Of a stretch of 64,000 nt of DNA, positions 35,740 to 44,337 are shown one piece after another. Position numbers and translations under genes: made by a program. Within the stretch, counting starts at the first letter, position 1. Every line of letters starts with the position of its first letter. The DNA lies in contig RECZ01000080.1 of NCBI GenBank assembly GCA_007693765.1, forward strand, positions 1 through 64,000. The letters run 5' to 3'. Under the pieces are notes generated by a model that was not told where the DNA came from, did not search any database, and saw nothing but the letters and a program-made list of their open reading frames with translations. The stretch is from Phycisphaerales bacterium. GTDB taxonomy: Bacteria; Planctomycetota; Phycisphaerae; Phycisphaerales; UBA1924.

Positions 35740-36408
35740 ATGGACAAACGTGAGCCTCGCCAACCCGATGCGTGCTGTGAAGAGCCGGACCTTTCCGCGC
35801 TCGAGGGCGTCGTCGCTCCCGAACAGCGCAACGACCCTCGCGCCCTATGCGCGTTGCTCACCCACGCCAGCCCCCGCGTGCGCATCGCCGCGGCCATCGG
35901 GCTGGGCACGCTGGGCGATCGGCGCTACGCCAACGACATCGCAGAACTCCTCCACGACCGCTGCGACCGCGTCATCAAGGAGGCTGAGCGCGCGCTCGCG
36001 TGTCTGTGGCTCCGCTGCGCCGGCTGCCCCGCGGCCCGCTCGCTGCTCGAAGGCGTGGGCCGCGCGCAACGCGGCGACCTCGATGGCGCGCTCGACGCCA
36101 TCGACGCCGCGATCGAGATTCGCCCCGACTACGCCGAGGCTCATAATCAGCGCGGCATCGTGCTCAGCCTCATGGACGATCCCCGGCGCGCGCTCGAGGC
36201 CTACGCCGGTGCGATCGAGATCGAGCCGCAGCACTTCTGGGCGCTCGCCGGCGCCGGCAACTGCCACGCGGCCCTCGGCGACGCCGACGCCGCGATCGCC
36301 ATGCACCGCCGCGCTTTGACGGTGCACCCGCGCTTCGAGTTATCGCTCGAGGCCATGCGTCAACTCCTCAGCGCGGGCCTCGCGGAGATCAGCGAAGCGC
36401 ATCGCTGA
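35740..36408 (+). CDS. HEAT-like and TPR repeat protein
   Basis: 222 aa, soluble. Residues about 35-95 resemble a HEAT repeat pair (SPRVRIAAAIGLGTLGD, VIKEAERALACLW). From about residue 105 there are three TPR units (AQRGDLDGALDAIDAAIEI; PDYAEAHNQRGIVLSLMDD; HFWALAGAGNCHAALGDAD). A protein-protein scaffold is inferred; the partner is unknown. ATG 35740 is chosen for coding quality; the upstream in-frame stretch passes through the repeat. Confidence 0.8.
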   Translation: MDKREPRQPDACCEEPDLSALEGVVAPEQRNDPRALCALLTHASPRVRIAAAIGLGTLGDRRYANDIAELLHDRCDRVIKEAERALACLWLRCAGCPAARSLLEGVGRAQRGDLDGALDAIDAAIEIRPDYAEAHNQRGIVLSLMDDPRRALEAYAGAIEIEPQHFWALAGAGNCHAALGDADAAIAMHRRALTVHPRFELSLEAMRQLLSAGLAEISEAHR

Positions 36409-36693
36409 ATTACCCGGCCGTACATCCCCCCAAATTGAGCGACAGCCGGGGGTGCGTCCGTGATCTGTGCGCTCTATTCCGGTTCTAACGCCCCGCGGGG
36501 GCCTGAAATCGCCGAATCGAACCCTCTCCGGTGTCGCAGGGCCCGGGCCGGGGTATGCTTCCCCCCTCATGGATGAGACGCGGCGGGGACGGCGCTCGGC
36601 GCCGGGCCCACCACAACGACGCCGCGACGTCTGAGACAACGGGTGCGATGGGCCGACGGAGGAGAACGGGCCCGCCGCGCCGGAGTCGGCACA
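36409..36693. other. intergenic region with promoter and short ORF
   Basis: TATGCT (36554-36559) is a likely -10. Nine nucleotides later an ATG opens a 21-codon Arg-rich ORF (36569-36634) that ends 59 nt before the 3D-domain gene. It could be a leader peptide, but no conserved feature proves it. Nothing else was seen. Confidence 0.35.
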
Positions 36694-37323
36694 GTGAAAG
36701 ATTTGAGCAACACGCGACGCAATCGCTCCCCGCGCATCGCCCGCGCCCTCCTCGAGGCCGGCGCGTTCACGCTGGCGCTCGCCGTGACGGTGAGCAGCGC
36801 CATCGTGGCCAAGGAGCGCACCGCTCCCGCGCTCGTCGCGATGGATACGACGCGCGCCCCGGCCCCGACCCTGGCCGCGGTCGACACGATCCGCCCCACG
36901 TCCCGCGTCAAGAGCGCGAGCGCGGCGCCCGCCACGCAACGGGCCACCGAGGCCGGGCACACCGATCCCAACGTCCGCTACTTTAACGGCCGCGCCGTCC
37001 GCCCTGTGCGGACGATCGAGATGGTCGTGACCGCGTACAGCCCCGACGAGCGATCCTGCGGCAAGTGGGCCGACGGCATCACCGCCAGCAACAAGTCCGT
37101 CTGGACCAACGGCATGCAGCTCGTCGCCGCCGACACCCGCCTGCTGCCCTTCGGCTCGCTGCTCTCGATCCCCGGCTACGCGGACGACGAGATCGTCCCC
37201 GTGCTCGACCGCGGCGGCGCCATCAAGGGCAAGCGACTCGACGTCCTCTACCCCACCCACGAGATCGCCCTGCAGTGGGGCGTGCAGAGGCTGCCCGTCG
37301 TGGTGTGGGAATACGTGGACTGA
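36694..37323 (+). CDS. 3D-domain protein (MltA/RlpA-like double-psi barrel)
   Basis: 209 aa. An N-terminal membrane helix or signal (about residues 15-35) is followed by a linker and a C-terminal 3D domain. This has TAYSPDERSCG, DGITASN, AADTRLLPFGSLLSIPGY, and VLDRGGAIKGKRLDVLYP with the conserved Asp residues. Such domains occur in peptidoglycan-lytic transglycosylases and related wall enzymes, so wall remodelling is likely. GTG 36694 has CGGAG at good spacing; the longer frame from 36643 is poor. Confidence 0.85.
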   Translation: MKDLSNTRRNRSPRIARALLEAGAFTLALAVTVSSAIVAKERTAPALVAMDTTRAPAPTLAAVDTIRPTSRVKSASAAPATQRATEAGHTDPNVRYFNGRAVRPVRTIEMVVTAYSPDERSCGKWADGITASNKSVWTNGMQLVAADTRLLPFGSLLSIPGYADDEIVPVLDRGGAIKGKRLDVLYPTHEIALQWGVQRLPVVVWEYVD

Positions 37324-37348
37324 AGCAGGGGGCGCTGCCCCGGGGCAT

Positions 37349-37370
37349 TTCCGGGGGCGAATCCGGGGGG
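37349..37370. repeat. dispersed 9-bp word
   Basis: TTCCGGGGG at 37349-37357 followed by ATCCGGGGG at about 37361-37369, between the 3D-domain and DUF58 genes. Confidence 0.7.
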
Positions 37371-37393
37371 CAAGCCGCGGCGCGCCTGTTGAC

Positions 37394-37399
37394 TACCAT
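37394..37399 (+). promoter_or_regulatory. -10 box for leaderless DUF58 gene
   Basis: TACCAT ends 6 nt before GTG 37406. Confidence 0.6.
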
Positions 37400-37405
37400 A
37401 CCGCC

Positions 37406-38407
37406 GTGATCGTCAGAGCCACCGGCGCGCGCCCGACGCGCATCGACGAACTCCTCCCTTCCGCGCTGATGGCGCGGCTCGACCGGCTCGACCTGCGCTC
37501 GCAGAAGCTCTTCGCCGGCAAGCTCGTGGGCGAGCGACGATCCAAACTTCGCGGCCGCTCCGTCGAGTTCGACGACTACCGCGAGTACATCCCCGGCGAC
37601 GACATCCGCTTCATCGATTGGAACGTCTACGGCCGCCTCGACCGGCTCTTCATCAAGCTCTTCCTCGAAGAGCAGGACATGTCCGTCCACGTCGCCGTCG
37701 ACGCCTCGCCCAGCATGCAGGCCGGGCCGCCGGGCGGGCCATCGAAGCTGCTCTTCGCCCAGCGCCTCGCCATGGCCCTCGGCTACATCGGCCTGGCCAA
37801 CAACGACCGCGTCGCCGTGACCGTTTTCGGCGGGCCGCGCGTCGAACGCCTCCCCGAGATGCGCGGCCGTCGCAACGTGCAGCGCCTTGGCCGGTTCCTG
37901 CTCGACACCATCGACCCCACGTACGCCGTGACCAGCGGCGCCGCAGCGCCCACATTCACCGACGCCATGCGCGCCGTCTCCACAACCCGTCGCGGCAAGG
38001 GCGTGATGGTCGTCATCAGCGACTTCCTGCTGCGTGAGGGGTACGAGCAGGGCCTGCGCTACCTCGCCGCGGGCCTGGGGCGCGAGGCGGGCGCCGGGAA
38101 CTCGTTCGACACTTACATCGTGCAGACGCTCGCCCCCGGCGAGATCGACCCCGAGAAGGACGGCGGCGAGGGCGAGGGCGGCGTCATCGGCGACCTGCGT
38201 CTCACCGACGCCGAGACGGGCCACGCCGCAGAAGTCACCGTCACCGCGGCGCTCGTGAAGCGATACAAGGAACGTTTGCAGCAGTACGTCGGGGGCCTTG
38301 AGGCCTACTGCAACGCCCGGAGCATGAACCACGCGCTGCTCTCGTGCGACACCGATATCGAACAGGCCATCTTCGGCACGTTCCGCAAGCACGGGCTGTT
38401 GCGCTGA
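37406..38407 (+). CDS. DUF58 domain protein
   Basis: 333 aa, soluble. The DUF58 core GRSVEFDDYREYIPGDDIRF is followed by a vWA-like region: VAVDASPSM (MIDAS-type start) and VVISDFLL. Such proteins accompany MoxR ATPases and BatA-type vWA membrane proteins in a chaperone/envelope system. Those partners are not adjacent here; the distant 55033 gene could be a related component. GTG start with TACCAT 6 nt upstream. Confidence 0.87.
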   Translation: MIVRATGARPTRIDELLPSALMARLDRLDLRSQKLFAGKLVGERRSKLRGRSVEFDDYREYIPGDDIRFIDWNVYGRLDRLFIKLFLEEQDMSVHVAVDASPSMQAGPPGGPSKLLFAQRLAMALGYIGLANNDRVAVTVFGGPRVERLPEMRGRRNVQRLGRFLLDTIDPTYAVTSGAAAPTFTDAMRAVSTTRRGKGVMVVISDFLLREGYEQGLRYLAAGLGREAGAGNSFDTYIVQTLAPGEIDPEKDGGEGEGGVIGDLRLTDAETGHAAEVTVTAALVKRYKERLQQYVGGLEAYCNARSMNHALLSCDTDIEQAIFGTFRKHGLLR

Positions 38408-38440
38408 AGCAGATTCGTCGCGCGGCCCACCGCGAAGCGA

Positions 38441-39844
38441 TCACGCCGCGGGGTCGGGCGGCGGCGACGGCTGCGGTTCGGCCCCCGCGATCTCCCGCTG
38501 CGCCCGCGTCGTCAGCCGCGTGAGCTCCGACCGGAGCACATCCGCCTGCGCCCGCAGCGCGCCGAGCTCCTGCGTGGCGTTGGCCACCGCGACGCGCATC
38601 TTCTCGCCCTTCTCGACGAGGTCGCCGAGGCTGCCGGGGGTGTGGGCGCCGCCGGCGTGGGCGCCGACCAGCCCGCCCGCGCGCTCCACGACCGCCTCGA
38701 GCCGACGCAGGCGCGATTCGGCCTGTTGCTCCAACTCCTCGCGCCGGGCGTCCGCCGCCTGTCCGGCCTGCGCCAGCGCCTCTTCGATCGCTCGTCGGGA
38801 GGCTTCCTCCGCCCGCGACGCAACTTCTGAGAGCGCCTCGACCGCTTCTTGCGTTTGCTCCTGCGCCGGGCCCAGTGCGGCTTCGACGGCCGCCCGGGCC
38901 GCGTCTGCGGCCTCCGCGGCGCACTGCTGCGCCCGCGCCTGCACATCGCGGAGCGCATCCTCGGCGGCGCGTTCGATCGCTTCGCGTGATATCTCGGCGG
39001 CGGCGCTCGTGCGATCCGCGGCGCGGGTGAGCGTTTCTTCCCGGGTCGTGAAATCCGCCAGCGCCGCGGCCAGCGCCGAGCGGGCATCGCCCGCCGCGCG
39101 ATCGGCGTGCGCTTTGACGCGCGTCTCGACGCCCTCCAGCGCGACTTCCGCGGCGGTCTGCATGTCACGCGCCGCTGATTCCACAGCCTCACGCAGGCGC
39201 CGCTCAGCCGCAGCGACGCTCTCTTGTTGCTCGCCAAGACGCGTCAGCGCCGCTTCGACACGTCGCGTGCACGATTCGGCCAGCGCCCGCAGCCGCTCGC
39301 TCGACGCCGCCTCTTCGTCACGCATCGCCGCCTCACGCGCCTGCGCCTCCGCGCTGCGACGCTCCAGCGATTGCAGCACGGTCTCCACGCGCGCCGCGAG
39401 GCGCGCCTCGGCCGCGGCGACCTGCTCCTCGCACGCCGCACGCATCCGCTCGACCATCGCGTGCGCTTCGCGTCGCTCACGCAGCGCGTCGAGCACATCG
39501 TCCGCGTCGCGCAGGCGCGTCTCGATCCGTTCGATGGATTCCCTGGCCCGCTCCACGCTCGACGCCCGCGCGCCGCCCTCCGACCACTCGCGACGCAATG
39601 ATTCGTACACCTCGTTCGCCCGCGCCGCCGCGGCTCGGAGTTCGTCGCCCGACGACGCCGATTCTTCGATCAGCGACCGCAGATGGGCCGCGTACCGCGC
39701 GAAGGCGTCGTGATCCACGACCCGCGGCGAGAGGAAGACGTCCTCGACGATGGCGCCCGAGCCGCCCGCGCGGGGGGTCGCGTGGGCGCCGTTTGACGGT
39801 GCGGGGTCGCGGCGGGCGGGTCGGTCGGGCATGCGCGGCGTCAT
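38441..39844 (-). CDS. long coiled-coil protein
   Basis: 467 aa, rich in Ala, Glu and Arg, almost wholly heptad-like helix from residue about 45 to 440, no signal or membrane segment. The composition resembles apolipoprotein-like, DivIVA-like or bacterial intermediate-filament-like proteins, but no family is secure. Residues about 35-70 (FLSPRVVDHDAFARYAAHLRSLI) form a non-repetitive head of the type seen in DivIVA-like proteins. The start at 39844 lacks a ribosome binding site, and ATG 39832 is equally possible. Divergent from RluB. Confidence 0.7.
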   Translation of the reverse strand: MTPRMPDRPARRDPAPSNGAHATPRAGGSGAIVEDVFLSPRVVDHDAFARYAAHLRSLIEESASSGDELRAAAARANEVYESLRREWSEGGARASSVERARESIERIETRLRDADDVLDALRERREAHAMVERMRAACEEQVAAAEARLAARVETVLQSLERRSAEAQAREAAMRDEEAASSERLRALAESCTRRVEAALTRLGEQQESVAAAERRLREAVESAARDMQTAAEVALEGVETRVKAHADRAAGDARSALAAALADFTTREETLTRAADRTSAAAEISREAIERAAEDALRDVQARAQQCAAEAADAARAAVEAALGPAQEQTQEAVEALSEVASRAEEASRRAIEEALAQAGQAADARREELEQQAESRLRRLEAVVERAGGLVGAHAGGAHTPGSLGDLVEKGEKMRVAVANATQELGALRAQADVLRSELTRLTTRAQREIAGAEPQPSPPPDPAA

Positions 39845-39943
39845 CCGGGGAGCGTCGGTGGGGGGGCGGGGGCGGATCAGACGAGCAGGGGGCCATTGCG
39901 AGATCGGCACGCCGCGCACGCACGCTGGAAAGTTGGTGCGGCG

Positions 39944-39949
39944 TAGGAT
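39944..39949 (+). promoter_or_regulatory. -10 box of rluB
   Basis: TAGGAT ends 9 nt before ATG 39959, giving a near-leaderless mRNA. Confidence 0.4.
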
Positions 39950-39958
39950 GTCTGTTCC

Positions 39959-40906
39959 ATGCCCCGACCAAAGCCCAAAGCCACCGACGACAACCCCCTC
40001 CGCGACGCCAGCCGCCCCGGCGCCGTGCGGCTGCAGCGCGTCCTCGCCGACGCCGGGGTCGCCTCGCGCCGCCACTGCGAGGCCATGATCCTCCAGGGGG
40101 CGGTCAGCGTGAACGGCGAGATCGTCGACGCCCTGCCCGTCTGGGTGTGCCCCGAGGAGGACCGCATCGAGGTCGAGGGCCGGCCCCTCCCCCGGCGCAA
40201 GCAGGCCCTCAAGGAGGCGACACGCCACATCTACGTGATGCTCTACAAGCCCCGCCGCTCGATCTCGACCGCCGCCGACCCCGCCGGCCGTCGCACGGTG
40301 GTGGACATGGTCAACCACCCCTCCGGCGCCCGCCTCTTCCCCGTGGGCCGCCTCGACTACGACACCAGCGGCCTCATCATCCTCACCAACGACGGCGACC
40401 TGGCCAACGGCCTCACCCACCCGCGCTACGGCGTGCACAAGACCTACCGCGCCACCGTCAAGGGCTCGCTCGACGATGAGGCCTTCGAGGAACTCCGCCA
40501 GGGCGTCTTCCTCACCGACCGCAAGGAGGGCGTCACCGTCGGCGCCAGCCGCACGGCCCGCACCGAGATGCGCCTCGTCAAGCGCGACCGCGAGCGCACG
40601 ATCATCGAGATTACGCTCTTCGAGGGTCGGAACCGGCAGGTCCGACGCATGTTCGCCAAGCTGGGCCACCCGGTGCGCCAACTCGTGCGCGTGGGCATGG
40701 GGCCCGTGCGGCTCAAGGCGCTCAAGACGGGCGAGTGGCGCGAACTGACCCGCGAAGAGATCCGCGACCTGCGCCGGGCCGCGAAGGGAGTGAAATCGCT
40801 GGTGGAGCTCGACGATGCCCCCCGCACCGCCGGCGGCGCGCGCCCCAAGACGCCCCGCGCCACGGCGGGCAAGGGCGCCCCCCGCTCGCGCAGACGCGCC
40901 CGCTGA
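39959..40906 (+). CDS. rluB: pseudouridine synthase, RluB/RsuA family
   Basis: Isomerises a uridine in 23S (RluB) or 16S (RsuA) rRNA. 315 aa. The N-terminal S4 RNA-binding domain (VRLQRVLADAGVASRRHCE) is followed by a catalytic core with Asp133 in GRLDYDTSGL, and GRNRQVRRMF. The length and LYKPRR(S) segment favour RluB over RsuA. The C-terminal 45 residues are basic and Pro/Arg-rich, possibly extra RNA contact. Confidence 0.9.
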   Translation: MPRPKPKATDDNPLRDASRPGAVRLQRVLADAGVASRRHCEAMILQGAVSVNGEIVDALPVWVCPEEDRIEVEGRPLPRRKQALKEATRHIYVMLYKPRRSISTAADPAGRRTVVDMVNHPSGARLFPVGRLDYDTSGLIILTNDGDLANGLTHPRYGVHKTYRATVKGSLDDEAFEELRQGVFLTDRKEGVTVGASRTARTEMRLVKRDRERTIIEITLFEGRNRQVRRMFAKLGHPVRQLVRVGMGPVRLKALKTGEWRELTREEIRDLRRAAKGVKSLVELDDAPRTAGGARPKTPRATAGKGAPRSRRRAR

Positions 40907-40917
40907 GCGGCGCGCGG

Positions 40918-40923
40918 TACGCT
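40918..40923 (+). promoter_or_regulatory. -10 box for leaderless aminotransferase gene
   Basis: TACGCT ends 6 nt before GTG 40930. Confidence 0.55.
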
Positions 40924-40929
40924 GTCAGC

Positions 40930-41820
40930 GTGAAGGTGCACCTCAACGGACAACTGCTCGACGCCGCCGCGGCCCGCGTCTCCCCGTTCGATCGGGGGTT
41001 CGTCTTCGGCGACGGCCTCTACGAGGGCCTGCGCGCCTTCGACGGCGTCCCCTTCGCCATGCGGCTGCACATCGAGCGCCTGCGCGAGGGCCTCCGCGAG
41101 ACGCGCATCGAGGGGTTCGACCCCGACTCACTCGCAGCCCGCACCGACGAACTGCTCCGCGCCAACGCCCTGCGCGACGCCTTCGTGTACTGGCAGGTCA
41201 CCCGCGGCGCCCCCGACGTGGCGCGGGCGCCGACGACGCAGTGGCGCGATCGCACCGCCGCGTCGCCCCTCGCGCCGACCGTCTTCGGCTACGCCGTGCC
41301 CCTGCCCGGGCTCGACGCCTGCGCCGAGCCCGCCGCGCGCCGGATCACGCTGCGTCCGGACCTGCGGTGGCTACGCGGTCACGTCAAGAGCATCTCGCTC
41401 ATGGGCAGCGTGCTCGGCGCGTACGAGGCGCTCGACGCCGGCTGCGACGACGCCGTGTACCAGCGCGACGGCTTCGTCACCGAGGGCGTGGCCACCAACG
41501 TCGTGGTGCGTACGGGCGATGCGCTCGTCACGCCCGGCGTCGAGGGCGGGCGTCTGCTCGGGGGCGTCACCCGGCGGGTGCTGCTCGCGGCCGACCCCTC
41601 CATCATCACCCGCCCCGTCTCGGTGGAGGAACTCCATGGCGCCCAAGAGGTGATGCTCGTGGGCACCTCCACCATGGTCGCCGCGGCCACGCACATCGAC
41701 GGCGCCCCCGTGGGCGACGCGACGCCCGGCGAGGCCGCCCGCGGGCTGCTCCGCGCGTTGGTCGCGGCGGTGCGCCGCGACATCGCCGCGGCGGGCGCGC
41801 CCGTACACTCTGAGACATGA
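40930..41820 (+). CDS. class IV aminotransferase (D-amino acid or branched-chain type)
   Basis: 296 aa, PLP-dependent fold type IV. FDRGFVFGDGLYEGLRAF opens the family. The PLP Lys is in GHVKSISLMGSVL, and the phosphate-binding GFVTEGVATNVV follows. The segment after the Lys (AYEALDAGCDDAVYQRDG) is closest to D-amino-acid transaminases; branched-chain aminotransferase or PabC activity cannot be excluded. GTG start with TACGCT 6 nt upstream. The stop overlaps the coaX ATG (ATGA). Confidence 0.88.
   Translation: MKVHLNGQLLDAAAARVSPFDRGFVFGDGLYEGLRAFDGVPFAMRLHIERLREGLRETRIEGFDPDSLAARTDELLRANALRDAFVYWQVTRGAPDVARAPTTQWRDRTAASPLAPTVFGYAVPLPGLDACAEPAARRITLRPDLRWLRGHVKSISLMGSVLGAYEALDAGCDDAVYQRDGFVTEGVATNVVVRTGDALVTPGVEGGRLLGGVTRRVLLAADPSIITRPVSVEELHGAQEVMLVGTSTMVAAATHIDGAPVGDATPGEAARGLLRALVAAVRRDIAAAGAPVHSET
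41804..41809 (+). promoter_or_regulatory. internal -10 box for leaderless coaX
   Basis: TACACT inside the 3' end of the aminotransferase gene ends 7 nt before the coaX ATG, giving coaX its own promoter in addition to read-through. Confidence 0.55.
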
Positions 41821-42641
41821 CCGTGACGACCATCCATCTGCTCTCGATCAACGTCGGCAACACCCGCACCGCCTACGCCCTGCACCGCGGGTTCTCCGAC
41901 ATCGACCGCGGCCCCATGCGCGCCGTCGTCAACACCGACGAGAAAGAGCTCATCGACGCCCTCCTCGCCGCCGCCCGCGGCATGGACGGCGCCGACAAGG
42001 CGATCGTTGTCATCGCCTCCGTCAACGAGCCCGTCGCGACGCTCATCGACAGCGCCCTGCGGGGCGGCGGCCCGTGGGACATCGCCCGCATCGGGCGCGA
42101 CGTGCCCATCCCCGTCCGCCACGCCCTCGACGAACAGGGCGCGAGAACGGTCGGGCAGGACCGGCTGCTCAACGCCCTCGGCGCGTACGACGTCGCGCGG
42201 CAGGCGTGCGTCGTCGTCGACGCCGGCAGCGCCGTGACCGTGGATTTCGTCGACGGCGAGGGCGTCTTCCAGGGCGGCGCCATCGCACCGGGGGCGCGCA
42301 TGATGCTCCGCGCCATGCACAACGATGCGCCCGCGCTGCCCGATGTAGGCCTCGTCATCCCCGACGGCGCCCGGCCCGACGAGCCGGCGCAGCCCTTCGG
42401 CAAGAACACGCCGCAGGCCATGCTCAACGGCGTCTACTTCGGCATCCGCGGCATGGTGCGCATGCTCGCCGAGCGCTACGCCGAGGCCTACGACGCCTAC
42501 CCGCAGATCATCGCCACCGGCGGCGACGCGGAGATGCTCTTCGAGAGCGACGAACTTATCGAGACCATCGTCCCCGATCTCACCCACCGCGGCATGGGCA
42601 TCGCCTGCCGCGAGGCGCTCACCGGCGCCGACGAAGATTGA
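41817..42641 (+). CDS. coaX: type III pantothenate kinase CoaX
   Basis: First step of coenzyme A synthesis. 274 aa, sugar-kinase fold. The phosphate loop NVGNTRTAYAL is followed by VGQDRLLNALGA, VDAGSAVTVDFVD and FQGGAIAPGARM, all type III signatures. The ATG overlaps the previous stop and has its own TACACT box. Confidence 0.92.
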   Translation: MTVTTIHLLSINVGNTRTAYALHRGFSDIDRGPMRAVVNTDEKELIDALLAAARGMDGADKAIVVIASVNEPVATLIDSALRGGGPWDIARIGRDVPIPVRHALDEQGARTVGQDRLLNALGAYDVARQACVVVDAGSAVTVDFVDGEGVFQGGAIAPGARMMLRAMHNDAPALPDVGLVIPDGARPDEPAQPFGKNTPQAMLNGVYFGIRGMVRMLAERYAEAYDAYPQIIATGGDAEMLFESDELIETIVPDLTHRGMGIACREALTGADED

Positions 42642-42669
42642 CACGACCTCGAATCGCGGGAGGCCACAC

Positions 42670-43164
42670 ATGTCAACGCAGAGTCCGGAGTCGAACACGG
42701 TGCGCAGCGCGTCGTTCCCGCCCGAGATGATCATCGCGGGCGCGATGCTGCTGGGGCTGGTGATGTTCACCGTCATCGCCGCGGGCGTGGCGCTCGCCGG
42801 CGCATCGCCCGGCGTCGCGCCCAGCGCCCAGGGCGGGCCGGGCGCCGACCGCATCCTCGGCGGCGTGGCGCTGGCGATGATGCTCACTACGACGCCCGTC
42901 GCCTACGTGATCCGGCGCAGGATCCTCGCCCGCGCCGCCGCCGAAGACCCACAGGCGCGGATGATGGCCGTCGTCATCCCGATCTCGATTGTCGAGTCGT
43001 ACGGCCTGCTCGGGGCCGTCGTCGTGCTCATCAGCGGCGAAATCGTGCCCTACATCGTGATCCCCGCCGTCGCGATCGCCGCCATGGCGGCGCTGTTGCC
43101 GCGGCGCAGCGCCGGCGCGGGCGGATCGTCAGAATCGTTCGGTCCGCCAGAGCGCTGGTCGTGA
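42670..43164 (+). CDS. four-helix membrane protein, unknown
   Basis: 164 aa. Helices lie at about residues 20-42, 58-76, 96-116 and 118-138. No family recognised. GGGAGG lies about 7 nt before ATG 42670, so this gene is leadered. It follows coaX by 28 nt and overlaps the GTPase gene by 4 nt (GTGA), so it is part of the coaX transcript. Confidence 0.75.
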   Translation: MSTQSPESNTVRSASFPPEMIIAGAMLLGLVMFTVIAAGVALAGASPGVAPSAQGGPGADRILGGVALAMMLTTTPVAYVIRRRILARAAAEDPQARMMAVVIPISIVESYGLLGAVVVLISGEIVPYIVIPAVAIAAMAALLPRRSAGAGGSSESFGPPERWS

Positions 43165-44195
43165 CGAACGCCGGCGTTTGCTTCGAGATCGCCACGGCGC
43201 AGCGCGGGAGCGGCGCGGGCGCCACGGCGCCCGGCGGCGCGATCGGGGTCGTGCACGTCTGTGCGCCGGGGGCCGCGGCGCTCGACGCGGCGTTGGGAGC
43301 GATCGGCGTGGAGCCCGTCGCCGAGGGCGCAGCGCGCGTCCGCCGCATCGCCGACATCGACGACGGCCTCGTCGCGCGGTGGGGGCCGACGAGCGCCACG
43401 CTCATGCCGCACAACGCGCCCGCGGTGCTCGCGCGCATCGAATCGGCGCTCCGCGCCGCCGGCGCCGCCCCGGCGCCGGGCCTCTCGCCCGCGGCCGGCG
43501 ACGAGTTCGAGGCGCACACACTCGCCGCGCTCGCCCGCGCCCGCAGCCCACGCGCGATCGACATGCTGCTGGCGCAGCCCGACCGGTGGCGCGAATGGGC
43601 CAGCCTGCGCCCCGACCAGCGTCCGGACGCGGCCCAGACGCTGCGCATCTCGGCGCGCCTTGACCGCCTCATCGACCCGCCCACCGTCGTCGCCCTCGGC
43701 GCCACCAACATCGGCAAGAGCACGCTGCTCAACGCGCTGGCGCGCGAGGCGCTGGCCATCGTCGCCGACGAGCCGGGCGTCACCCGCGACCACGTCGGCG
43801 CACTCGTCGACCTCGACGGCCTCCTCGTGCGCTGGGTGGACACCCCCGGCCTCCGACCGGGCGCGGCGGACGCGGAGCGCGAGGCCGTCGCCCTCGCCCT
43901 CGACGCCGCCCGGGGCGCCGACCTGCTCGTGCTCTGCGCCGACCCCGGCGAGCCGTTCCCGGATCAGATTTCCTCAGCAATCAGCGGCGTGGGCTCGATC
44001 CGGGTCGGGCTGCGCGCCGACACCGGCGAAACTCCCGGCGCCGAAGCGCACGTCTGCGCCCTGCTCCCCGACGATGTGCGCCGCCTCGCCGGCACGCTCC
44101 GCCGGCGCCTGCTCAGCGACGACGACCTCGCGTGGGGGGGGCCGTGGGCGTTCTGCGACGCCCTCCGAGATCGAATCTCGCACGCCGACGCCTGA
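43161..44195 (+). CDS. MnmE-like GTPase lacking the C-terminal CxGK motif
   Basis: 344 aa. The N-terminal segment PGGAIGVVHVCAPGAAALD resembles the TrmE/MnmE folate-binding domain. The GTPase domain has P-loop GATNIGKST (residues 180-187), a MnmE-like switch ADEPGVTRDHVGALVD, and DTPG at 227-230. Compared with MnmE (about 450 aa) the helical domain is short. The C-terminus ends DALRDRISHADA without the catalytic C-(I/L/V)-G-K. It is therefore unlikely to modify tRNA wobble uridine by itself; a paralogue with another GTPase role is inferred. GTG start overlaps the previous stop. Confidence 0.75.
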   Translation: MTNAGVCFEIATAQRGSGAGATAPGGAIGVVHVCAPGAAALDAALGAIGVEPVAEGAARVRRIADIDDGLVARWGPTSATLMPHNAPAVLARIESALRAAGAAPAPGLSPAAGDEFEAHTLAALARARSPRAIDMLLAQPDRWREWASLRPDQRPDAAQTLRISARLDRLIDPPTVVALGATNIGKSTLLNALAREALAIVADEPGVTRDHVGALVDLDGLLVRWVDTPGLRPGAADAEREAVALALDAARGADLLVLCADPGEPFPDQISSAISGVGSIRVGLRADTGETPGAEAHVCALLPDDVRRLAGTLRRRLLSDDDLAWGGPWAFCDALRDRISHADA

Positions 44196-44199
44196 CAAG

Positions 44200-44238
44200 C
44201 CCGTCATCCGGGCCCGTCATCCGGGCCCATCATGCGGG
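44200..44238. repeat. 13-bp tandem repeat, three copies
   Basis: CCCGTCATCCGGG twice and CCCATCATGCGGG once, in direct tandem after the GTPase stop and just before the next promoter. Each unit has complementary ends (CCCG/CGGG), so it can form a small hairpin. Confidence 0.8.
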
Positions 44239-44240
44239 CT

Positions 44241-44269
44241 TTGCGGCGAGCGGAGTGGGGCCCTAACAT
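44241..44269 (+). promoter_or_regulatory. promoter of the YfgM-like operon
   Basis: TTGCGG (44241-44246), 17-nt spacer, TAACAT (44264-44269), about 68 nt before ATG 44338. Confidence 0.5.
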
Positions 44270-44337
44270 GCCCGGTTCGACCCGTGCGGCTCGTGCCGCC
44301 CGGGATTCACGCCGCATTCCCAGCCCAGCGGAGCGTT

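Noticed and set aside
36569-36634. 21-codon ORF as a real gene before the 3D-domain protein
   Set aside because: Arg/Pro-rich with no ribosome binding site. It may be a leader peptide but there is not enough support to annotate it as a CDS.
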